The notes beneath the pieces are model-generated. The model did not search any database. It was not told the DNA's origin and saw only the letters and a program-made list of their open reading frames with translations. Shown here piece by piece: positions 1-3,777 of a stretch of DNA of 6,775 bases. This DNA comes from Bifidobacterium sp. (lineage in GTDB: Bacteria; Actinomycetota; Actinomycetes; Actinomycetales; Bifidobacteriaceae). The DNA lies in NCBI GenBank assembly GCA_022739095.1, contig JAIJEI010000112.1, positions 1-6,775 on the forward strand, given 5' to 3'. The position numbers and the translations under genes are program-made. The stretch's first letter is position 1; each line of letters starts with the position of its first letter.

Positions 1-489
1 GTCATGCGGTTCATGGCGGATGTGCAGAACGGCATCTTCAATGTGGAATCCGCCATGCATCGTAAATACATGGCGAGCTACGGCATCAGCGAGCAGGAGA
101 TGAACTCGGTTCGCCAGTCCGCGTTCGCCCGCGCCTACACGTCGAACATCCTTTCGATCGCATATGGCAATCCTTTAGTCGATGTTCTCGTGGCCGTGCT
201 GCCCTGCGCATGGGTGTACGCCGACTACGGGCAGTGTCTTGCCGCTGAGTTCGAGGACACCCTCGATGCCAACCCGTACAAGAGCTGGGTCGACATGTAT
301 AAGACAGAGGAATTCTGGAGCAGCTCCGCATGGCTGATTGAGCACATTGAACAACTGACTGAGAACCTCAGTGAAGAGCGCAAGGCCGAACTCGTGGACA
401 TCTTCGTGACCGGCGTGCAGAACGAATACATGTTCTGGGCGAGCGCCTACGACATGCAATACACATGGAAGCCGGAATGGGATGTGTGA
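1..489 (+). CDS. tenA: TenA-family thiaminase II / aminopyrimidine aminohydrolase, 5'-truncated by the window edge
   Basis: TenA proteins hydrolyse base-degraded thiamine pyrimidines (and thiamine itself) in the cytoplasm, returning the HMP pyrimidine to thiamine synthesis. The frame is open from base 1, and about 160 residues are visible against a usual family length near 220-235, so roughly the first 60-70 residues lie upstream. The ATG codons at 4 and 13 are internal, not starts. Visible family marks are the stretch LPCAWVYADYG with the nucleophile cysteine at bases 205-207, then NPYKSWVDMY, and near the end NEYMFWASAYD with the catalytic glutamate at 424-426. The Cys-Glu distance of 73 residues is close to the 70 known for Bacillus TenA. 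The cysteine places it in the TenA_C type. No other thiamine gene is visible, because the upstream side is cut off. A small ORF follows after 8 bases. Family assignment is firm; exact substrate is inference. Confidence 0.9.
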   Translation, partial: VMRFMADVQNGIFNVESAMHRKYMASYGISEQEMNSVRQSAFARAYTSNILSIAYGNPLVDVLVAVLPCAWVYADYGQCLAAEFEDTLDANPYKSWVDMYKTEEFWSSSAWLIEHIEQLTENLSEERKAELVDIFVTGVQNEYMFWASAYDMQYTWKPEWDV

Positions 490-497
490 GGAACACG

Positions 498-719
498 ATG
501 GATGAGCGGTGGGCGCGTGCCCTGCGTGCCAAAGGCATCAATGTCGGAGAGGGCAGTCAACACGGCTCCAGCGATAAGACGGGAACAGGGAAAATCCTCG
601 AATCCAAAATCGTTGCGGCTAAGGGCCAGTCCCGACAGGCAGCGGCGAATACCGTATCTCGCGCCACACCATTCAAAGCCACCGGACATAAGGGCGGCAT
701 CAGTCGGCAGGGGAATTGA
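498..719 (+). CDS. Possible small basic hypothetical protein (73 aa)
   Basis: I do not recognise this protein. The ATG at 498 has a GAGG Shine-Dalgarno at 488-491, 6 bases away, overlapping the tenA stop, which would suit translation coupled to tenA. The 73-residue product begins MDERWARALRAKGINVGEGS. It is rich in Lys, Arg, Gly, Ser and Thr, has about three times more basic than acidic residues, and has no hydrophobic segment, so it would be soluble and probably disordered. Codon use is less biased than in the neighbouring long genes (GGA, ACA, AAA and GTA occur). This fits either a weakly expressed small gene or decaying, non-coding DNA. An ATG at 465 in the same frame lies inside tenA and has no comparable ribosome site. 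The start signal and tenA spacing are the main support; coding status is uncertain. Confidence 0.4.
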   Translation: MDERWARALRAKGINVGEGSQHGSSDKTGTGKILESKIVAAKGQSRQAAANTVSRATPFKATGHKGGISRQGN

Positions 720-785
720 CCCTGTTGCGGGGCTGTTTTGAGATGAATGGGCTCGGGATGGGTGCAACCAATGGGCTACTCCAGC

Positions 786-972
786 TTCAAGGGGCTGATT
801 GCGTGCTTTCCGGAGGTCTATCTCCGTTTCAAGGGGCTGATGCCCAAGTAGATGGAGGGCAAAAACGGCGGAATGACGTGGGCATGAGGCTGTTATTATG
901 CTTCGTCCGGAGGATGACCAGCCCCTTGAAACGGAAGTAGACCTCCGGAACGGTTCAAATCAGCCCCTCGAA
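786..972 (+). repeat. Palindromic element A (54-bp arms, 79-bp loop, internal 42-bp spacing)
   Basis: The left arm 786-839 and right arm 919-972 are inverted copies. The 42-base segments 798-839 and 919-960 match at 34 of 42 positions by hand count, including a 17-base perfect match (823-839 against 919-935). The outer segments 786-797 and 961-972 match at 11 of 12. Each arm holds two copies of the site TTCAAGGGGCTG exactly 42 bases apart: forward at 786 and 828, reverse at 919 and 961 (CAGCCCCTTGAA, CAGCCCCTCGAA). The loop 840-918 contains a core at 860-879 shared with element B. CCGGAGG occurs at 810-816 and 907-913, and in reverse within 943-948. Strand is arbitrary, set so that B is the opposite orientation. 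I do not recognise a named family. Confidence 0.88.
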
Positions 973-1006
973 ACGTGTGTTGCAGATTAAAACGCCGGTA
1001 ACTCGG

Positions 1007-1195
1007 TTCAGAGGGGTACATTCGGCGCTTTGCAGAATGGTAACTGTCTTCAAAGAGGTACTTTGTTCGCGAAACCATGAGTATAATCGGTCAGACACCA
1101 ACGCCATTCCACCGTCTCTGAGCTGCTTCCACTTGGCTCGGTACCCCTTTGAACGGAGATGGCATTCCGCAAGAGGCCGAATGTACCCCTTCGAA
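1007..1195 (-). repeat. Palindromic element B, homologous to A in opposite orientation
   Basis: The left arm 1007-1061 and right arm 1141-1195 are inverted copies. Segments 1020-1061 and 1141-1182 match at 31 of 42 positions by hand count, and the outer 13 bases at 11 of 13. Sites of the form TTCAAAGGGGTAC lie 42 bases apart in each arm: forward at 1007 and 1049, reverse at 1141 (GTACCCCTTTGAA) and 1183 (GTACCCCTTCGAA). Both reverse copies are followed by CGGAGAT, as in element A read on the opposite strand. The loop 1062-1140 is 79 bases, the same length as A's. Its reverse complement aligns to A's loop without gaps at about 56 percent, and at 16 of 20 in the centre (1101-1120). The loop also holds a palindrome, TTCGCGAA (1066-1073), and an isolated TATAAT (1082-1087) with no good -35 box. 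Confidence 0.86.
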
Positions 1196-1226
1196 CGGAG
1201 ATATCCAATATCGGGCTATGCCGACA

Positions 1227-1865
1227 TCATATTGTGCGCAGAAAATCCCGGATATCGGCGATTTCCTCATCACAGATGGCATGGGCCATGCCGGAATACT
1301 CGCGATAGGTCAGATGCCCGGCCCGTTCAAGGACCTGATGGGCCGTTTGCTGGTCGGGCAGCGGAATCGTGCAGTCCTGCGCGCCATACGCTAGGAAGAA
1401 TCGGGTAGGGGAGTCAAGCGCCGCCTGTTCCTCGCCCATGAACGAAGGACTGAGCAGGATCGCGGCATCGAACAACGTCGGATGCGCCTTGACCAGACGA
1501 TACGACAGATAACCGCCTTGAGAGAAACCGATCAATATCTTCCTGCGATGGGCGAATGCCGAGGCATCCAGCAGTGAAGCCACCGCATCCCCGACCGCCG
1601 CGCATTCGCGTTGGCGCTCGTCCGCGCCGCAGCCGTCGGGATACCAGTAATTGCCGCCCATATAGGGCCTCGCGTTGGTGGCGCGGAACGAGATATAGCT
1701 GGGTACGGCGGCAATTGCGGCCGGGGCCGCATCGGCTCGCGTCGACACATATACGGCGTCGAGAATCCGCACCATCTCGCTTTCGTCGTTGCCGTAACCG
1801 TGGAACATCAGGAAAATGGGGTCATTGCCGCCGGCATCGATCTGGCTTGTCATCTGCATTCGCAT
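1227..1865 (-). CDS. Small alpha/beta-hydrolase esterase (phospholipase/carboxylesterase family)
   Basis: Predicted cytoplasmic serine esterase of the Abhydrolase_2 (carboxylesterase / acyl-protein thioesterase) type; the natural substrate cannot be read from sequence. With the chosen start the protein has 212 residues, the usual size. An oxyanion-hole motif HGYGND sits at residues 22-27 and the nucleophile serine is S115 in GFSQGG. The acid is probably D164 in YGAQDCTIP, and the histidine H195 in SGMAHAI. The ATG at 1863-1865 is preferred because a GAGG lies 8 bases upstream of it. The ATG at 1869-1871 is only 2 bases from that GAGG. A longer frame reaching 2015 would add 50 residues with no family character and overlap trmI. 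There is no signal peptide. The gene is transcribed toward element B and diverges from trmI. Confidence 0.87.
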   Translation of the reverse strand: MRMQMTSQIDAGGNDPIFLMFHGYGNDESEMVRILDAVYVSTRADAAPAAIAAVPSYISFRATNARPYMGGNYWYPDGCGADERQRECAAVGDAVASLLDASAFAHRRKILIGFSQGGYLSYRLVKAHPTLFDAAILLSPSFMGEEQAALDSPTRFFLAYGAQDCTIPLPDQQTAHQVLERAGHLTYREYSGMAHAICDEEIADIRDFLRTI

Positions 1866-1873
1866 CGTCATCA

Positions 1874-1877
1874 CCTC
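1874..1877 (-). promoter_or_regulatory. Shine-Dalgarno GAGG that fixes the esterase start
   Basis: On the minus strand, GAGG lies 8 bases before the ATG at 1863-1865 and 2 bases before the ATG at 1869-1871, which favours the inner ATG. Confidence 0.6.
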
Positions 1878-1929
1878 ACTAACGAGCTTACATGCATTAG
1901 ACTTGTAGCGATTGACCCACCGAGCACGC

Positions 1930-1935
1930 AAGGAG
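1930..1935 (+). promoter_or_regulatory. Shine-Dalgarno AAGGAG that fixes the trmI start
   Basis: AAGGAG lies 6 bases before the ATG at 1942. This rules against the in-frame TTG at 1912, which would put the ribosome site inside the gene. Confidence 0.8.
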
Positions 1936-1941
1936 CAAGTT

Positions 1942-3012
1942 ATGGAGCCGAGGCGCGGGCCTCTCACCGCAGGCGAGAAGGTGCAGTTCACCGACCGCAA
2001 GGGCAAGAAGATCACCGATCAGCTTGTGGCCGGTGGCTCCACGCAGACCGAGCATGGCTTGATTCTGCATGACGATGTGATCGGCAAGACCGAAGGCACC
2101 GTGATCCTCACCGTGCACGCCAAACGCGAGGCACAGGTCAATCAGGTCTACCCCGAGAAAGACAAGAACAAGCCGTGGAAGTCGTCGCGCGCCATCGGCG
2201 GCTGGGAGTATGCGGTGATGCGCCCGCGCCTAGCCGATTACGTGCTCTCGATGCCGCGCGGCGCGCAGATCATGTACCCGAAGGATATCGCCCAGGTCAT
2301 CCAGCTCGGCGACATCCGCTCCGGCATGCGCGTGCTTGAGTCCGGTGCCGGCTCGGGCGCGATGAGCGTGAACCTGCTGGACGCCGTGGGCGATCGTGGC
2401 CATCTGACCACGATCGAGCTGCGCCCCGAATTCGCCAAAGTGGCTCAGGCCAACGCCACGCTGTATTACGGTGAAGCCCCCAGCTGGTGGGATCTCAAAA
2501 CCGGCGACTTCGACTCCGTGTCCGCCGAACTGCCCGAACACTGGTTCGACCGCATCATGCTCGACATGCTCGACCCGTGGAACAGACTCGAGCAGGCATA
2601 CCGTGTGATTGCTCCCGGCGGCGTGCTGGTCAGTTACGTAACTACCACCACGCAGATGAGTCGACTGGCCGAAGCCCTGCGCGCGGCCGGTTGCTGGACC
2701 GAGCCGCAGATCCAGGAATCGTTCGAACGCACATGGAAGGCCCAAGGCCTCGCCGTACGCCCCGACCACCAGATGATCGGCCATACCGGTTTCCTCGTTA
2801 TCTCGCGCGCCATGGCCTCCGGATTCGAGGCGCTCAGAAAGCGCGATCGCGTGACCAAGGACACGCAGACCGACATCGACTCGCTCACCGACGAACAGCG
2901 TGAGGCGCAGATCGAGGAACTGGAACTGCGCGACATCTCCGACCACAAACTACGTAAGGTGCTGCGCGACCTCGACCGTCAGGTGGGGGAACTCGGCAAC
3001 ACGCACGAATAA
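1942..3012 (+). CDS. trmI: tRNA (adenine-58-N1)-methyltransferase TrmI
   Basis: Predicted class I SAM-dependent enzyme, by family a tetramer, that makes m1A58 in the tRNA T-loop. The 356-residue protein has a small N-terminal domain (about residues 5-60, starting RRGPLTAGEKVQFTD) and the actinobacterial linker YVLSMPRGAQIMYPKD (about 100-115). Catalytic-domain marks are SAM motif I ESGAGSGA (133-140), the ribose-binding acid in TIELRPEF (E159), the DMLDPW stretch (208-213), YVTTTTQMSR (232-241) and GHTGFLV (280-286). The start at 1942 is set by AAGGAG 6 bases upstream. Two regions look longer than I expect: a charged insert around 60-90 (KREAQVNQVYPEKDKNKPWK), and a C-terminal tail after about residue 293. 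The tail is highly charged and probably helical or coiled-coil. Next downstream is a phosphatase gene, after 97 bases. The family call is firm; the role of the tail is unknown. Confidence 0.95.
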   Translation: MEPRRGPLTAGEKVQFTDRKGKKITDQLVAGGSTQTEHGLILHDDVIGKTEGTVILTVHAKREAQVNQVYPEKDKNKPWKSSRAIGGWEYAVMRPRLADYVLSMPRGAQIMYPKDIAQVIQLGDIRSGMRVLESGAGSGAMSVNLLDAVGDRGHLTTIELRPEFAKVAQANATLYYGEAPSWWDLKTGDFDSVSAELPEHWFDRIMLDMLDPWNRLEQAYRVIAPGGVLVSYVTTTTQMSRLAEALRAAGCWTEPQIQESFERTWKAQGLAVRPDHQMIGHTGFLVISRAMASGFEALRKRDRVTKDTQTDIDSLTDEQREAQIEELELRDISDHKLRKVLRDLDRQVGELGNTHE

Positions 3013-3027
3013 CCGCCAGACGATGAG

Positions 3028-3055
3028 TTTGTGAACGCTCACACACCTTTATACT
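3028..3055 (+). promoter_or_regulatory. Probable promoter of the SixA-like gene
   Basis: A -10 box TATACT at 3050-3055 is preceded by a weak -35, TTTGTG at 3028-3033, with a 16-base spacer. It lies in the 97-base gap after trmI and 54 bases before the start codon at 3110, so the phosphatase gene is likely to have its own promoter. The -10 is good and the -35 poor. Confidence 0.45.
3030..3043. promoter_or_regulatory. LacI-type operator-like dyad over the SixA-like gene promoter
   Basis: The sequence TGTGAACGCTCACA is an inverted repeat with 5-base arms TGTGA/TCACA around a central CG-containing tetranucleotide. That is the general form of LacI-family operators. It covers the -35 and spacer of the proposed promoter (-10 at 3050-3055), a position where bound protein would block RNA polymerase. 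The dyad is directly visible; the regulator and its effector are not known. A chance dyad, or a site for another regulator family, is possible. Confidence 0.42.
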
Positions 3056-3109
3056 GGAAGCAATACCACACCGCCACACCGGGCAGACGGTTCGTGAAGG
3101 GAGCCACGG

Positions 3110-3667
3110 ATGGGAATCAAGCTGAGCAAAGTCGCCAAAGCAGCGAAGAAATACGACCATATCCTCATCATCATGAGGCACGCCAAGGCCGAGCCGTTCG
3201 GCGACAAGGGTGACTCGGAACGCGAGCTCACCGACAAAGGTCTGAAACAGGCGAAGGCCGTGGGCAAGGGTATCGAGTCGCTGGGGCTGGTGCCCGACCA
3301 GATCTCCTGCTCGTCCGCCACCCGCACGCGCCAGACGTTGGACCGCATGCTCAAGACCTTTGGCGACAAGCCGATCGTTGACTACCGCATCAGCCTGTAT
3401 GACGGGGGAGTGCAGGCGGTGTTCGACGAGCTTGCCCACGTCAAGGCCAAGAACCGCGTGTTCATGATCGTTGGCCATGAGCCGACCATGTCGATTAGCG
3501 CCCAGTGGCTCGCCTCCGCCGACTCCGACGCCGAACGACTCGACCTGCTGAATTTGGGACTTTCGCCCGCATCCATCATGATCATGGGATCGGACAAACC
3601 GTTCGACGAGTGGCAGGTGCACAGCGGCGAACTGCTCGCGGTCATCAATGTGAAAGACTTCGACTAA
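3110..3667 (+). CDS. SixA-like histidine phosphatase superfamily protein
   Basis: Member of the RHG (histidine) phosphatase superfamily, close in layout to SixA, which removes phosphate from phosphohistidine on signalling proteins. The protein has 185 residues, slightly longer than typical SixA (about 160). The extra length includes a basic N-terminal lead, MGIKLSKVAKAAKKYDH. The catalytic motif IMRHAKAE gives R23 and nucleophile H24. TDKGLKQAKAVG follows as in the family. SSATRTRQT supplies R72/R74 and VGHEP supplies the second catalytic histidine H123. The start ATG is 6 bases after AAGGGAG (3097-3103). There are no signal peptide or membrane segments, so it is cytoplasmic. No histidine kinase or phosphorelay gene lies nearby, so the substrate (protein phosphohistidine or a small phosphate ester) is open. 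A LacI-type dyad overlies its promoter. Confidence 0.85.
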   Translation: MGIKLSKVAKAAKKYDHILIIMRHAKAEPFGDKGDSERELTDKGLKQAKAVGKGIESLGLVPDQISCSSATRTRQTLDRMLKTFGDKPIVDYRISLYDGGVQAVFDELAHVKAKNRVFMIVGHEPTMSISAQWLASADSDAERLDLLNLGLSPASIMIMGSDKPFDEWQVHSGELLAVINVKDFD

Positions 3668-3678
3668 AGCGGATATAA

Positions 3679-3724
3679 ATTCCATCTATAACGACACTCT
3701 GCGGCCATTTATAAGGGCTGGAAT
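3679..3724. promoter_or_regulatory. Interrupted dyad upstream of metE (possible operator)
   Basis: ATTCCA at 3679-3684 and TGGAAT at 3719-3724 are inverted copies. Inside them, TATAA (3687-3691) and TTATA (3709-3713) are also inverted, with unequal gaps (2 and 5 bases). It lies upstream of the proposed metE -10. It might be a regulator site or coincidence in a locally AT-rich gap; the regulator is unknown. Confidence 0.22.
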
Positions 3725-3734
3725 CCGGATGTTT

Positions 3735-3743
3735 TGCTAGCCT
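3735..3743 (+). promoter_or_regulatory. Possible extended -10 promoter of metE
   Basis: TGC followed by TAGCCT (3738-3743) has the extended -10 form TGn-TAnnnT and lies 34 bases before the metE start. No good -35 is present at the right distance. The 110-base gap after the phosphatase gene makes a metE promoter here likely, but these exact boxes are tentative. Confidence 0.3.
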
Positions 3744-3777
3744 AAGTCGGGTTACGAACGCATATATTGGAGGATTC

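Larger units (their letters stand above)
720..1226. other. Gene-free convergent intergenic region carrying two palindromic repeat elements
   Basis: This 507-base stretch separates rightward genes (tenA and the small ORF) from the leftward esterase, so transcription converges on it. I see no convincing gene: the short open frames run through the inverted repeats, lack good ribosome sites and show no family motif. Most of it is filled by elements A (786-972) and B (1007-1195), separated by 34 bases. Bases 720-785 show at most a degraded extra copy of the short site, near 744-755. Bases 1196-1226 lead into the esterase stop. No U-tract terminator is evident, although either palindrome could form a large RNA hairpin where the converging transcripts end. 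Confidence 0.7.
1866..1941. promoter_or_regulatory. Divergent promoter region between the esterase gene and trmI
   Basis: These 76 bases must hold the start signals of both divergent genes unless promoters lie inside the coding regions. A possible -10 for trmI is TAGACT at 1898-1903, without a convincing -35. The palindrome ATGCAT (1892-1897) lies at its upstream edge. No clear leftward promoter was found. The assignment rests on gene layout more than on boxes. Confidence 0.35.

Noticed and set aside
447..767. A 106-residue minus-strand frame over the end of tenA and the small ORF
   Set aside because: It overlaps the certain tenA 3' end and has no recognisable family. The plus-strand alternative has the better ribosome site.
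786..1195. An insertion sequence or transposase remnant
   Set aside because: No transposase frame and no evident target-site duplication at the flanks of A or B. A small non-autonomous element is still possible, but nothing in the window proves mobility.
786..1202. CRISPR-like array of short repeats at 42-base spacing
   Set aside because: There are only two repeats per orientation, they alternate in strand in pairs, and the would-be spacers are themselves inverted copies of each other. No cas genes are seen.
716..1408. Short open frames crossing the palindromic elements on both strands (for example 716-940, 977-1408 and 1091-1282)
   Set aside because: They read through the inverted repeats in several frames, giving similar SPF-x-G peptides only because the DNA repeats. 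No good ribosome sites are seen, and the longest overlaps the esterase gene.
1912..1941. A TTG start for trmI, 30 bases upstream
   Set aside because: The strong AAGGAG at 1930-1935 is correctly spaced for the ATG at 1942.
1866..2015. An N-terminal 50-residue extension of the esterase
   Set aside because: It would overlap trmI on the other strand and has no family similarity. A good GAGG site supports the start at 1865.
2885..3685. A 266-residue minus-strand frame across the trmI-phosphatase junction
   Set aside because: It is antisense to a recognised phosphatase with intact catalytic residues and has no family motif of its own.
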